Source: an uncultured Clostridia bacterium
GTDB taxonomy: Bacteria > Bacillota > Clostridia > Christensenellales > Aristaeellaceae
Assembly (NCBI GenBank): GCA_934647305.1
Contig: CAKUFI010000038.1
Span: forward strand, 1-25,846
Length of the DNA: 25,846 nt
Direction of reading: 5' to 3'
The notes below the pieces were generated by a model that saw only the letters and a list, made by a program, of their open reading frames with translations, did not search any database and had not been told where the DNA came from. The position numbers and the translations under genes were made by a program. Shown here one piece after another: positions 1 to 8,415 of this stretch (within the stretch, counting starts at the first letter, position 1; the number at the start of each line of letters is the position of its first letter).

Positions 1-71
1 CCCGTGCCCACCGTACACGCCGCTGGGCACGATTGAAAGTTCGAAAGGGCTGCGGCCCTCTCGAGCTCTCC
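1..71 (+). repeat. Element B, copy 1 (3' part of the repeat, cut by the window edge)
   Basis: The first 71 bases are identical to 11934-12004. The stretch holds two small hairpins, GTGCCCA/TGGGCAC (bases 4-30) and GGGC/GCCC (near 47-58), followed by CCCTCTCGAGCTCTCCC. Similarity fades after base 71, although both copies continue into a gagtt...gacagtc stretch. The rest of the element would lie to the left of the window. No gene is seen between here and the start at 162, and no convincing promoter. Confidence 0.85.
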
Positions 72-161
72 CGAGTTGTTTGACAGTCAGGACGCAGTTT
101 TCCCGCTTCATTTCGATCTCCCGCGGGTTCGCCCGCCGGAAAATATAAAGGAGGTATTCCC

Positions 162-1709
162 ATGAAGAAACTGGTTTCCCTGATTCTTGCCCTGCTGCTC
201 GCGCTGTCGTTCGCCAGCGTGGCGTCGGCCGAAGGCGGCGAGAAGATCAACCTGGTGTACTGGTACTGCGGCAACGGCATGCAGCGCGACACCCAGCTGG
301 TCAACGACCGCATCAACGAGCTGCTGGCGCAGACCCCCGGCATGGAGAACGTCACCGTCACCCTGATGCCCACCCTGGGCAATGAGTATCAGCAGAAGCT
401 GCTGCTGGCCATGACCGCCGAGGAGCCGGTGGACATCGTTTCCACCTTCGGCGCGTTCGCGAACGTCACCGACGAATTCCGCCGGGGCACCTTTATCGCG
501 CTGGACGACCTGATGGCCGAGATTCCGGACACCGTGGCCGAGCTGCCCGGCTGGATTCTGGACTACGGCAAGGTGGACGGCAAGCAGTACTACATCCCCA
601 CCTATCAGCAGAACGGCAACCAGCGCCTGTTCTCCATCCCCACCGAGTACCTGCCCTACATCGCCGACGGCACCAAGGAGGGCGTCCGCAAGGTGCTCTG
701 GGAGGGCACGCCCGACGAGAAGATCGACATGATCTATGACTACGTCCGCGCCCTGCGCGAGGCGTATCCGGATAAGGAGATCTACACCGGCCCGGTCGCT
801 TCCTCCTTTGAGCAGTATGGCCTGGCGCCAGAGCACGACGCGATCAAGGTGGGCAATCACCGCGGCTTCGTGGTCATGGCCGACGATCACAGGGTGGTCG
901 AGTACTACTCCACCGACTTCATGAAGACCGCCATCAAGCGCACCGCCAAGGCCTATGCCGAGGGCCTGGTGCCCGAGGACGTGCTGACCATTCAGGACAA
1001 GGACATGATCGGCAAGAACATGCTCAACGACCGCGCCTACTGCTGGACGGACGGCCAGGGCGTCGAGGCTGAAGAGACCTACGAAGCGAAGAATGAGGAA
1101 ACCTACGGCTTCCCGGTCACCGTGGTGCGCATGGATCCCACCTACTACGTTGGCTTCACCTACGGCGCGGGCGGCAACGCGATCACCGCCACCTGCAAGC
1201 ACCCCGAGGCCGCGATCAGGTTCATCGACCTGCTGTGCTCCCAAAAGGGCGCGGAGATCTACAACACGCTGGTCTACGGCCTGGAGGGCGTGCAGTATGA
1301 GAAGCTCGACGACACCCACATCAAGACCCTCGAGTATGACGCGACGCAGGGCCCCAGTTCCTCGAGCTACGCCGCGATGAAGTGGAACCTGGGCAACACC
1401 TTCAACGCCTGGCTCAACCAGGCCTGCTCCGACGAGCTCAACGAGCGCATCGTGAACGTCGTACACGGCTCTGAGGCCCGTTTCTCCGACCTAATCGGCT
1501 TCATCCCGGACACCTCCGCCGTCGAGAACGAGGTGGCGCAGGTGCTGGCGCTGCAGAAGGAGTACTATGACGGCCTGATCAAGGGCGTCATGGGCGAGGA
1601 CTGGGAGGCCTACTTCGACGAGTATTGCGCCAAGCTGGAGGCCGCCGGCTGCCAGAAGGTCATCGATACCCTGCAGGCTCAGGTCGACGCGTTCCTGGCC
1701 GCGAAGTAA
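162..1709 (+). CDS. Extracellular solute-binding protein of a sugar ABC importer (family 1, LplA/YtcQ-like)
   Basis: Secreted binding protein, 515 aa, that would capture an oligosaccharide and hand it to membrane permeases. A basic MKK start and hydrophobic stretch form a signal peptide of about 23 residues ending in ASA, with no lipobox cysteine. The mature start (EKINLVYWYCGNG) and the late NPEAAIRF-like stretch (KHPEAAIRFIDLL, then GLEGVQY) are typical of the large LplA/YtcQ-type proteins with a DUF3502-like C-terminus. The start is set by AAAGGAGG (147-154), seven bases before ATG. No permease follows; the next gene has its own promoter after a terminator, so partners may lie upstream or be the importer at 22108-25557. 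About 22% similar in layout to the second binding protein here by eye only; no alignment was run. Confidence 0.93.
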   Translation: MKKLVSLILALLLALSFASVASAEGGEKINLVYWYCGNGMQRDTQLVNDRINELLAQTPGMENVTVTLMPTLGNEYQQKLLLAMTAEEPVDIVSTFGAFANVTDEFRRGTFIALDDLMAEIPDTVAELPGWILDYGKVDGKQYYIPTYQQNGNQRLFSIPTEYLPYIADGTKEGVRKVLWEGTPDEKIDMIYDYVRALREAYPDKEIYTGPVASSFEQYGLAPEHDAIKVGNHRGFVVMADDHRVVEYYSTDFMKTAIKRTAKAYAEGLVPEDVLTIQDKDMIGKNMLNDRAYCWTDGQGVEAEETYEAKNEETYGFPVTVVRMDPTYYVGFTYGAGGNAITATCKHPEAAIRFIDLLCSQKGAEIYNTLVYGLEGVQYEKLDDTHIKTLEYDATQGPSSSSYAAMKWNLGNTFNAWLNQACSDELNERIVNVVHGSEARFSDLIGFIPDTSAVENEVAQVLALQKEYYDGLIKGVMGEDWEAYFDEYCAKLEAAGCQKVIDTLQAQVDAFLAAK

Positions 1710-1727
1710 GAAAAACACGAACATCGA

Positions 1728-1764
1728 CCCGTCCGCCCCGTCCGGAGCGGGCGGGTTTTCTCTT
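1728..1764 (+). terminator. Intrinsic terminator of the solute-binding protein gene
   Basis: A GC-rich hairpin (arms 1728-1739 and 1744-1755, loop GTCC-like, one wobble and one mismatch) is followed by TTTTCTCTT. It sits 18 bases after the stop codon. Its T-tract runs straight into the TTGACA box of the next promoter. Confidence 0.85.
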
Positions 1765-1791
1765 GACAGGGAAATGACCGCACAGTATAAT
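1763..1791 (+). promoter_or_regulatory. Consensus sigma-A promoter for the glycosidase operon
   Basis: TTGACA at 1763-1768, a 17-base spacer and TATAAT at 1786-1791 match both consensus boxes exactly. Transcription would start near 1798 and give a leader of about 28 bases before the ATG at 1826. The -35 box overlaps the end of the preceding terminator's T-tract. Confidence 0.9.
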
Positions 1792-1825
1792 CAATGCGCA
1801 GCGAGCGCCTCGGGAGGAAAAGAAG

Positions 1826-3439
1826 ATGCTTCAGGTAAAGGCGGACGAGCGGGGACGGTTTACCGTCTCGGCTTTTGGGGAGGTCTGGTTCGACTGTCCG
1901 GCGAGAATCGCCGTGGACGCGAACGATACAAGGGATTGCGACGATTCGTTTGTGCCGGTATTGGGCTTTGACGTGCGCCAGGCGGGCGAAAAGACGGTGT
2001 ATACCTGGCGCACGCACTCGAACCTTTGGGAGAGGAAGGAGTACGTGCTCGAGGCGGGCGGAAACAGCGCGCGGTTCTTCGCGCGCGTGGAGGGCAGGGG
2101 AAATATCGACGCGCTGCGCTTCTTTGAGGGGCGGGCGAGGTATGAGGCGGCCGAGTACCTGCTCCCCGTGGCCAACCACGCCGACTACGCGCGCAACCTG
2201 CGCATGGCGACCGAGCCGGGCGTCATCGAGCTGGGCTACTTCACCCCGCCCTGCTACGTGTACCCGTTCCACATGGCCGGGGGAGAGGGCTGGCTGGGCG
2301 CAGGACTGGCGGCGCGGCCGGGACAGTACAATTTCGACCGCTTCCTGTACGACAACGCGAACGAAAACCGCTGCGGCTTCACGCTGCCGCTGAACGGGCA
2401 GACGGCGGTCGACGGGGTCTGGGAGAGCCAGAGCCTGATCTTCGTGACAGGCGAGGACGCGTACGACGCGGTGCGGGCCTACGCCCAATGGCACTACGAC
2501 GAGGGCTTCTGCGCGAGGAAGGATCGCTCGAACGAGCCGGACTGGTGGAAAAAGCCCATCTTCTGCGGCTGGGGCGAGCAGGCCGCGCTGCAGGAGCAGT
2601 CCGGCGGCGCGCAGAAGGACTACGCCACGCAGAAGGACTATACCCGGATGAGCGAAAGGCTGGACGAGTACGGCCTGAAGCCGGGCGTGATCATCATCGA
2701 CGCGCAGTGGCAGGACGCGTATGGCTCCGCGCTGCCCGACAAAGCCAGGTGGCCCGATCTGCGCGCCTATGCCGACGCGGAGCACGAAAAGGGCAGGCGG
2801 GTCGTGCTGTGGTTCCGCTCCTGGTACCCCGAGGGACTGAGCCAGGAGGAGTGCGTCGAGTACCTGTGCACCGCCTGCGCCGCCGACCCGACCAGCGAAA
2901 AGTACCGCGCGCGCATGAAGGAGACCATCCATGCGCTGCTGTCGGACGCGCCGGGCTGCTATAACTGCGACGGCTTCAAGATCGACTTCGCCAACTGCAT
3001 GCCGCTGGGCAAGTATGTATCCTGTCACGAAAAGGGCGTGTACGGCGTGGAGCTGCTCAAGCGGTTCTTCGTCATGATGCGCGACTTCGCCAAGGCCGCC
3101 AAGCCCGACGCGCTGATCAACTGCTCCTGCGCGCACCCGTACTTCGACGAGATCGTCGATCAGGCGCGCATACACGACTACTGGGGCACGATGCGCAATG
3201 CGCCCGAGGTCATGGGGCACCGGGCAAAGCTGTGCCGCGCGGCGATGGAAAATGTGCTCATCGACACGGACGCGGGCGGACTGGGCAGCCGGCGGGATTT
3301 CCGCCGCTGGATCAGGGCGCAGCCCGCGCTGGGTATTCCCGACCTGTACTACCTGACCGAGCAGGGCGACGTGCCCTTCGACGCGGAGGACGTGGCGCTG
3401 ATCCGGGAAACCTGGGCGGCCTACGAGGCAGAGCGATGA
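1826..3439 (+). CDS. GH36-like alpha-galactosidase / TIM-barrel glycoside hydrolase, cytoplasmic
   Basis: 537 aa with no signal peptide, so it would act on imported oligosaccharides, most likely removing alpha-linked galactose or a related sugar. An N-terminal beta-rich part is followed by a TIM barrel from about residue 240 (PIFCGWGEQ, GVIIIDAQWQD, RVVLWFRSWYP). The clan-D style K-x-D nucleophile motif is seen as GFKIDF with D387. The acid/base candidate is D451 in RIHDYW, downstream of NCSCAHPYFDEIVDQ. GGGAGG at 1812-1817 supports the ATG at 1826. It is shorter than the usual 700-aa GH36 enzymes, so it belongs to a compact branch. The stop overlaps the next start (ATGA), so translation is coupled to the deacetylase. 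Substrate specificity is inference. Confidence 0.8.
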   Translation: MLQVKADERGRFTVSAFGEVWFDCPARIAVDANDTRDCDDSFVPVLGFDVRQAGEKTVYTWRTHSNLWERKEYVLEAGGNSARFFARVEGRGNIDALRFFEGRARYEAAEYLLPVANHADYARNLRMATEPGVIELGYFTPPCYVYPFHMAGGEGWLGAGLAARPGQYNFDRFLYDNANENRCGFTLPLNGQTAVDGVWESQSLIFVTGEDAYDAVRAYAQWHYDEGFCARKDRSNEPDWWKKPIFCGWGEQAALQEQSGGAQKDYATQKDYTRMSERLDEYGLKPGVIIIDAQWQDAYGSALPDKARWPDLRAYADAEHEKGRRVVLWFRSWYPEGLSQEECVEYLCTACAADPTSEKYRARMKETIHALLSDAPGCYNCDGFKIDFANCMPLGKYVSCHEKGVYGVELLKRFFVMMRDFAKAAKPDALINCSCAHPYFDEIVDQARIHDYWGTMRNAPEVMGHRAKLCRAAMENVLIDTDAGGLGSRRDFRRWIRAQPALGIPDLYYLTEQGDVPFDAEDVALIRETWAAYEAER

Positions 3440-4113
3440 AGGTCTTCACGTTCAGCTTTGACGACTGCGAAATCTACGACCGGCGGCTGTGCGCGCTGCT
3501 CAGGCAATACGGCCTGACGGCGACGTTTTACCTCATCAGCGGGCAGCTGGGCGTGAAGGTGCCCTTTCACCGATACGGCCGGGATACGGTGGTCGAGCGG
3601 GTGCATGCGGACGAGCTGCCCGAAACCTATCGCGGCATGGAGGTGGCCAGCCACACGCGCAGCCACACGCTCGCCGTGCCCGACCCGGCCGCCGAGGCGG
3701 AGGAATCGCTGGCCGAGCTTTCCGCGCTGAGCGGACAGGCGGTCTGCGGCCTTGCGTATCCGGGCGGGCGCTTCACGCCGCAGGTGATCGAGGCGCTGCG
3801 CAAAACCTCCGTGCGCTACGCCCGCGGCGCGTCGCCCACCTACCGCTTCGACTGGCCGGAGGACTGGTTTGCCTGGCAGCCGACCTGCCACTACGCGGAC
3901 GCGGAAACGCCCGCGCTGATCGAGGCGTTCCTGGCTGCGCCGCCGGAAAGCGGCCTGCTGCTGCACCTGTTCGGCCACTCGTATGAGCTGACCCGACCGG
4001 ATGCGCACTGGGGCTGGGCATACCTCGAGGGGCTGCTGAGCCGCCTGGCGGGCCGAAGCGACGCGATTTGCCTGACCAACAGGCAGGCGATGCGCCTGAG
4101 GAGCGAAAACTGA
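3436..4113 (+). CDS. Polysaccharide deacetylase, NodB/CE4 family (first copy)
   Basis: 225 aa, one NodB domain, cytoplasmic (no signal peptide). CE4 enzymes remove N- or O-acetyl groups using a bound metal. Motif 1 is TFSFDD (D9, D10), motif 2 is SHTRSH (H73, H77), motif 3 is AYPGG (107-111), and a late LLHLFGHSYEL (H177, H181) supplies the catalytic-histidine region. The ATG at 3436 overlaps the TGA of the glycosidase gene by four bases, so no separate ribosome site is needed. An upstream reading-frame extension into the glycosidase gene exists but is clearly not coding. Together with the next two genes it suggests a substrate carrying acetyl groups. The real substrate is unknown. Confidence 0.9.
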   Translation: MKVFTFSFDDCEIYDRRLCALLRQYGLTATFYLISGQLGVKVPFHRYGRDTVVERVHADELPETYRGMEVASHTRSHTLAVPDPAAEAEESLAELSALSGQAVCGLAYPGGRFTPQVIEALRKTSVRYARGASPTYRFDWPEDWFAWQPTCHYADAETPALIEAFLAAPPESGLLLHLFGHSYELTRPDAHWGWAYLEGLLSRLAGRSDAICLTNRQAMRLRSEN

Positions 4114-4127
4114 ACGCGAAGCCGGGT

Positions 4128-4156
4128 TTGCCTGAAGCCCGCTTATGTGGTATAAT
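4128..4156 (+). promoter_or_regulatory. Promoter before the second deacetylase gene
   Basis: TTGCCT at 4128-4133, 17 bases, TATAAT at 4151-4156, with TGG just before the -10 (extended -10). Transcription would start near 4163. It lies in the 85-base gap between the two deacetylase genes, so the second can be expressed apart from the glycosidase operon. The same TTGCCT-17-TATAAT layout recurs at 16858-16886 on the other strand. Confidence 0.75.
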
Positions 4157-4198
4157 GAAGCGGCTTCATGCGACAAATGACAGAAAAGAGGACTGTAC

Positions 4199-4996
4199 AT
4201 GATTCAGTTTCACTGCTATCCGGGCGGAAGGAAGCGCGTCGTGACCTTCAGCTACGACGACGGCCACCCCAACGACGCGCGCCTGATCGAGCTGTTCAAC
4301 CGATACGGCGTGAAGGGCACGTTTCACCTGAACGGCGCGAACTACCTCGGCGCGGACGAGGCGCGCAGGGCGGATGTGCGCGCGCTGTATGCCGGCCATG
4401 AAATCGCCTGCCATACCGTGCATCACGGCTGGCTGGACAAGATGCCCGCCGCCTCCATGATTAACGAGCTGATGCAGGATCGCCGAACCCTGGAGGAAAT
4501 CGCCGAGTACCCGGTCGTGGGCATGTCCTATCCCAGCGGGGCGTACTCCGCCGAGGCCGAAAACGCGCTGCGCGCCTGCGGCATACTCTACAGCCGAACC
4601 GTTCGGGGCACGCAGGGCTTCGGCCTGCCCGAGGACTGGCTCGCCTGGCACCCCACCAGTCATCACAAGACCGCGCTCCCGCTCGCGGAGAAGTTCATGG
4701 AGACGCTCGACTCCGAGTGGTTTCAGCCGCTGTTTTACGTCTGGGGGCATTCGCACGAGCTGCGTGAGGAGAGCGACTGGGCGCAGATGGAGCGGCTCGT
4801 TTCCACGCTCGGCGGCAGCGAAAAGATCTGGTACGCGACCAATATCGAGATCTACGACTACCTCGCCGCGGTGAGGCAACTGCGCGTCTCCGCGGACGAA
4901 TCGATGCTGTACAATCCGACCCGGCTGGACGTGTGGGTTGAAAAGGACAAGCGCGAGGTCATCCGCGTGCCCGCGGGGGAAACCGTGCGCGCCTGA
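4199..4996 (+). CDS. Polysaccharide deacetylase, NodB/CE4 family (second copy)
   Basis: 265 aa, cytoplasmic, a divergent relative of the preceding gene. Motif 1 TFSYDDGH (D20, D21), motif 2 CHTVHH (H72, H76), motif 3 SYPSG (110-114) and a late VWGHSHEL are all present, so the metal site looks intact. It differs from the first copy by about 40 extra C-terminal residues ending in a strand-rich stretch (LDVWVEKDKREVIRVPAG), possibly a small accessory fold. A weak AGAGGA lies 7-12 bases before ATG. The esterase gene follows after 38 bases. Two tandem CE4 genes may differ in regioselectivity; that is inference. Confidence 0.9.
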   Translation: MIQFHCYPGGRKRVVTFSYDDGHPNDARLIELFNRYGVKGTFHLNGANYLGADEARRADVRALYAGHEIACHTVHHGWLDKMPAASMINELMQDRRTLEEIAEYPVVGMSYPSGAYSAEAENALRACGILYSRTVRGTQGFGLPEDWLAWHPTSHHKTALPLAEKFMETLDSEWFQPLFYVWGHSHELREESDWAQMERLVSTLGGSEKIWYATNIEIYDYLAAVRQLRVSADESMLYNPTRLDVWVEKDKREVIRVPAGETVRA

Positions 4997-5034
4997 CGCG
5001 GACGCCGCTCTCCCGGCCCGAGAAAGGAGAATAT

Positions 5035-5922
5035 ATGGTTTACCAGTTCAAACTGCCCGAGGCGGAGGCCGACTTTTCGCGCGGCGTCGCCCGGCACAGC
5101 GGCGACCGAACCGTCGTCTATAAGGAAGTAAACGGCCAGAAGCTGCTGCTGAGCCTGTACGAGCCGCCGCAGTACGGTCAGAAGGACAGCTATCCGCTGT
5201 GGGTGTTCGTGCACGGCGGCGGATGGCAGGGCCGAAAGGTTTTTGACGATCAGGCCGACTGGGCCGGGGACTACCTGGGCTTTCTGGCGCGGCGCTATGC
5301 GCAGGAAGGGTATCTGTGCGTCAGCGTGGACTATCGCCTGCTGCGCGGGGAGGGTCAGGCGGCCGGGTATGAGCTGATCGACCTGTACGAGGACTGCGCG
5401 GACGCGGTGGCCTGGCTGAAGGCGCACGCAGCCGAGCTGCGCATCGACCTGAGCCGCACGACGGTGCTGGGCGAGTCGGCGGGCGGGTACCTGGCGGCGG
5501 CGCTGGTGACCCTGCCGCTGGGCGATACGGCGTTTTTCCGCTCTGCCGTGTTGGTCAACGCGATCACAGACCTGTCCGACCCGAGGTGGGGAAGGTACCT
5601 TGCGAAAAATTCGGCGCATCCGCTGCTGAAGGGACTGAGCATGGAGGAAAAAATCGCCCTGCTGTCTCCGGTGCGGCACATTACGCGGGAGACCTGCCCC
5701 ACCCTGCTGCTGCACGGCATGCAGGACAGCGTGGTGTACCCCTTCCACTCGGCGGAGTTTCACGACCTGATGGCCGAATGCGGCGCGCAGGCCGAGCTGG
5801 ATCTGATCGAGGACACGAACCACGCTTTCCTGCTGGTCGAGTACATGAAGGAAAGGCAGAGCTCGCTTCGCGCCGCCAGCCTGGCCGTCGCCCGGATCGA
5901 CGAATGGCGCGGCAGGCTGTGA
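5035..5922 (+). CDS. Alpha/beta-hydrolase esterase (BD-FAE / carboxylesterase type)
   Basis: 295 aa, cytoplasmic. The oxyanion-hole motif HGGGW (60-64), nucleophile elbow GESAG (S148), acid D231 (GMQDSVVY) and H263 (DTNHAF) form a complete catalytic triad. Proteins of this group hydrolyse small ester groups such as acetyl or feruloyl on sugars. AGAAAGGAG about seven bases before ATG supports the start. With the glycosidase and two deacetylases it completes a set that would strip acyl groups and cut alpha-glycosidic bonds. No terminator hairpin with a T-tract follows; instead an element A array starts 17 bases after the stop. Confidence 0.88.
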   Translation: MVYQFKLPEAEADFSRGVARHSGDRTVVYKEVNGQKLLLSLYEPPQYGQKDSYPLWVFVHGGGWQGRKVFDDQADWAGDYLGFLARRYAQEGYLCVSVDYRLLRGEGQAAGYELIDLYEDCADAVAWLKAHAAELRIDLSRTTVLGESAGGYLAAALVTLPLGDTAFFRSAVLVNAITDLSDPRWGRYLAKNSAHPLLKGLSMEEKIALLSPVRHITRETCPTLLLHGMQDSVVYPFHSAEFHDLMAECGAQAELDLIEDTNHAFLLVEYMKERQSSLRAASLAVARIDEWRGRL

Positions 5923-5939
5923 GTACAGGCCTCCAATAA

Positions 5940-6300
5940 GTCGGCAGTGCCGACAGCCACTTGCTGCCGCCGAATAGAACACGAATCCGGGAAGCATAGA
6001 TTCGACTTCCCGGATTCTTCGTATATCGAAAACTCGGGGCGGTTGCCCCGCAAGAGTTATGAGGGCGGCAGGCCCGACAGCCACTTGCTGCCGCCGAATA
6101 GAACACGAATCCGGGAAGCATAGATTCGACTTCCCGGATTCTTCGTATATCGAAAACTCGGGGCGGTTGCCCCGCAAGAGTTATGAGGGCGGCAGGCCCG
6201 ACACCCACTTGCTTCCACCAGACAGCACACGAAACCAGCCGCCATAGATTGGAGGCACGGCAACTGGCGGGTGCTTTTCCATCCACCAGCTTGTCAAAAG
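5940..6300 (+). repeat. Element A array, two identical 124-bp units and one decayed unit; fills the 441-bp gap
   Basis: H1 is GTCGGCAGTGCCGAC (5940-5954) with tail AGCCACTTGCTGCCGCC. H2 has arms 5983-5994 and 6006-6017 around the loop CATAGATTCGA, and H3 is AACTC...GAGTT enclosing GGGGC/GCCCC (about 6030-6058). The 124 bases 5952-6075 are repeated without change at 6076-6199 (second H2 at 6107-6141). The third unit, from 6200, keeps GACACCCACTTGCTTCC and the loop CATAGATTGGA, but its H2 stem no longer pairs. It ends in AGCTTGTCAAAAG (6288-6300), the left end of element B. I see no gene here. Confidence 0.92.
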
Positions 6301-6306
6301 GATTCT

Positions 6307-6345
6307 GAAAAAACAAAACATCCCCGGCCCATTGGGTCGGGGATG
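6307..6345 (-). terminator. Intrinsic terminator of the oxidoreductase gene
   Basis: Read on the - strand, CATCCCCGACCC pairs with GGGCCGGGGATG-type sequence (6319-6345) and is followed by TTTTGTTTTTTC (down to 6307). It begins 18 bases after the stop codon at 6364. Confidence 0.9.
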
Positions 6346-6363
6346 CGTGTGAAGCAGGGGAAT

Positions 6364-7398
6364 TTACAGCGTGACCTCGGTCCATTCGCCGTCGCGGCGG
6401 GCGGATTCGCGCTCCGCGGTCGCGATGCAGATCGTGGTGCGGGTGCTCTCGAGGGAAGCGGTCTCGATGGGCTTGTCGTTGATCACCGCGTCGATGAAGT
6501 AGCAGATCTCGCGGTAGTAGCCGTCGTCGCCGCAGTCCTCAGCCTGGAACATCTTGCCGCCGATGGGGTAAACCATGGTCTTGCCATCCTCGAAGACCAC
6601 GCAGCCCTTTTCGAAGTTGCAGCGGTAGAGCATCTTGAAGGGTGCGCCGTCGCCGTTCTGGGACCAGTCGTCCTGGGCGTTGACCACGAAGCCGTCATAG
6701 CGGTAGTTGGTGGACATCGCGTCGAAGCCCGCACCGGGATGCACGTTGCGGCCCAGCGTGGAGACCGCCTTGGGCACGCCGAACAGGTAGTTGATCATGT
6801 CCACGTCATGCACGTGCTGATCCAGCAGGCAGCCGCCGGAGCGCTGCTCGTCGCGCAGCCAGTCCTGGAACGACCAGATGGGGGTGGAGCCGCCGCGGTA
6901 GAAGTAGCAGCACACGGGCTTGCCCAGCTCCTCGGACTCGACGTAGTGCTTCAGGGTCTCGTAGGCGGGCCAGAAGCGCAGGCACTGGGCGATCATCAGC
7001 TTCTTGCCGGATTCCCTGGCCGCGTCGATCATCATCTGGCACTGCAGGGGATTGATGGCCATGGGCTTTTCGCACAGCACGTTCAGTCCGGCCTTCAGGC
7101 CCTTGATGGCGTAGAAGGAGTGCAGGTAGGTGGGCAGGGCGATGTCCACGTAGTCCAGCTCTTCCTTCTCAATCATCTCGTCGAAGTCATTGTACAGGTG
7201 GAACTGGGAGAAGTCGTAGGCCGACTTGCCCAGATCGCCCATGTTGCCGCCCTCAAAGCCCTCGCTGCCGAACTTCTTGGGGTCCACGTCGCACAGCGCG
7301 ACCAGCTTGACCGGCTTGCCTTCCTTCATCAGGCGCAGATACTGATCCAGATGTCCGCGGCCCATAAAACCAATACCAACCAGACCAACCTTCAGCAT
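6364..7398 (-). CDS. Gfo/Idh/MocA-family NAD(P)-dependent oxidoreductase
   Basis: 344 aa, cytoplasmic. The family oxidises or reduces sugars and inositols with a bound nicotinamide cofactor. A Rossmann start VGLVGIGFMGRGH (GxGxxG at 8-13), the acidic end of strand 2 (CDVDP), the CEKP motif (K111 of EKP) and GGCLLDQHVHDVD (D193, H197) are all present. I place the start at ATG 7398: AAAGGA lies nine bases before it, whereas ATG 7407 directly abuts the same ribosome site. The isomerase-like gene lies upstream on the same strand with a 180-base gap holding a hairpin, so the two may share a transcript. Such pairs usually process an unusual sugar or inositol; the substrate is not evident. Confidence 0.92.
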   Translation of the reverse strand: MLKVGLVGIGFMGRGHLDQYLRLMKEGKPVKLVALCDVDPKKFGSEGFEGGNMGDLGKSAYDFSQFHLYNDFDEMIEKEELDYVDIALPTYLHSFYAIKGLKAGLNVLCEKPMAINPLQCQMMIDAARESGKKLMIAQCLRFWPAYETLKHYVESEELGKPVCCYFYRGGSTPIWSFQDWLRDEQRSGGCLLDQHVHDVDMINYLFGVPKAVSTLGRNVHPGAGFDAMSTNYRYDGFVVNAQDDWSQNGDGAPFKMLYRCNFEKGCVVFEDGKTMVYPIGGKMFQAEDCGDDGYYREICYFIDAVINDKPIETASLESTRTTICIATAERESARRDGEWTEVTL

Positions 7399-7536
7399 AT
7401 CATTCATTCCTTTCTATATTCCATTATTCCGTTGCGGTTTGTTGTTGCACGACAACGCCTGTTTCGTGCCCTGCGGGCAAGAACTGCGCGCTACAGAGCG
7501 ACTATGCTCTTCTTGCAAGTGCTTTTCGGGAGAGCT

Positions 7537-7570
7537 CGAGAGGGGCTTTTCTCAGAAAAGCCGTCTCTCG
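7537..7570 (-). terminator. Long hairpin after the isomerase-like gene (terminator-like, no T-tract)
   Basis: CGAGAG (7537-7542) pairs with CTCTCG (7565-7570) and GGCTTTTC pairs with GAAAAGCC around a TCA loop. It begins nine bases after the stop codon. The inner part and the preceding GGAACGTT match the hairpin after the AraC gene at 9475-9508, while the outer stems differ but still pair. The remaining bases 7408-7536 contain CCCTCTCGAGCTCTCCCG (7527-7544, - strand), shared with element B, and no gene. Confidence 0.6.
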
Positions 7571-7578
7571 AACGTTCC

Positions 7579-8415
7579 TCAGTAGTTCACGATGCGGGTC
7601 AGCGCGTCGAGCGTGCGGACGACCACCGCGTCGCTGGCGCAGGGGAAGCCGTTCATTTCGGCGGTGAGGTAGGAATCATAGCCCGCCTCGCGCAGCGCCC
7701 TGACCACCTCGGGGAAGTTCACGTCGCCGCCCAGCAGGTCGACGAAGCCGTTGATGTTGCCCACGATGGTGCGGAAGTCCTTGATGTGGACGCGGGCGAT
7801 GCGGCTGCCCAGGATGCGGATCCAGTGCTCCGGATAGCCGTTGACCACCACGTTGCCCACGTCGAAGTAGGCCTTGACGTAGTCGGAGCCCACCTTGTCC
7901 AGGAAGTCGCGCATCTCAAGCGGGCTGAGCAGGAACTTGTTCCACACGTTCTCCAGGCCGATGACCACGCCGGCGGCCTCCGCGTCGGGAGCCAGCTCCT
8001 TCATCGCCTCCAGCGCGCGGTCGTAGGCCACGTCGTAGGGCACGACCGGGCAGTTCTCGATGAAGTCCGCGCCCACGCAGCCGGGCACGACCAGGATTGC
8101 GCCGCAGCCCAGCAGCTTTGCCGCCTTGAGCTGGAAGCGCACGGTGTCCTTCGCCGCGCGGCGGATTTCGGGGTCGTCGCTGGTCAGGGGCGTGCCCCAG
8201 TACAGGCCGGAGGCCAGGGAGCTGATCTCGATGCCCAGCTCGTCGGCCAGCGCGCGGAAGGACTTGATCTCCTCGTCACTGCTGTGCAGGCTCAGCTCGC
8301 CCTCCGCGTCCAGGCTCAGCTCAAAGCTGTCATAGCCGGTCTTCGCGGCCAGGCGCATCGCGTCCTTCTGGCTCATACCCGCCGGGAAGGACCAGGCGTT
8401 GATACCTCTCTTCAT
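7579..8415 (-). CDS. Sugar-phosphate isomerase/epimerase-like TIM-barrel protein (AP endonuclease 2 superfamily)
   Basis: 278 aa, cytoplasmic, usual length for the family. Metal ligands typical of these barrels are visible in order: E155 (IGLENVWNKF), D185 (YFDVGN), H210 (RVHIKDF) and E253 (YLTAEMNG). Relatives interconvert keto-sugars, inosose or similar metabolites, often beside a Gfo/Idh/MocA partner as here. The start is ATG 8415, eight bases after AGGAGG. A GTG at 8424 overlaps that ribosome site and is rejected. The promoter upstream has a good -10 and a poor -35 next to an AraC-type operator, so expression is probably activator-dependent. Confidence 0.9.
   Translation of the reverse strand: MKRGINAWSFPAGMSQKDAMRLAAKTGYDSFELSLDAEGELSLHSSDEEIKSFRALADELGIEISSLASGLYWGTPLTSDDPEIRRAAKDTVRFQLKAAKLLGCGAILVVPGCVGADFIENCPVVPYDVAYDRALEAMKELAPDAEAAGVVIGLENVWNKFLLSPLEMRDFLDKVGSDYVKAYFDVGNVVVNGYPEHWIRILGSRIARVHIKDFRTIVGNINGFVDLLGGDVNFPEVVRALREAGYDSYLTAEMNGFPCASDAVVVRTLDALTRIVNY

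Noticed and set aside
80..85. TTGACA before the first gene as a promoter
   Set aside because: No -10 box at a suitable distance; the sequence is part of the end of element B.
108..3220. Two long open frames on the - strand (108-1466 and 1679-3220)
   Set aside because: Antisense shadows of the solute-binding protein and glycosidase genes, without family features.
5940..6300. Integron attC sites or bridge-RNA-type element
   Set aside because: No RYYYAAC core sites, integrase, IS110-type transposase or cassette structure is visible. Fixed loops with changing stems do not match either type.
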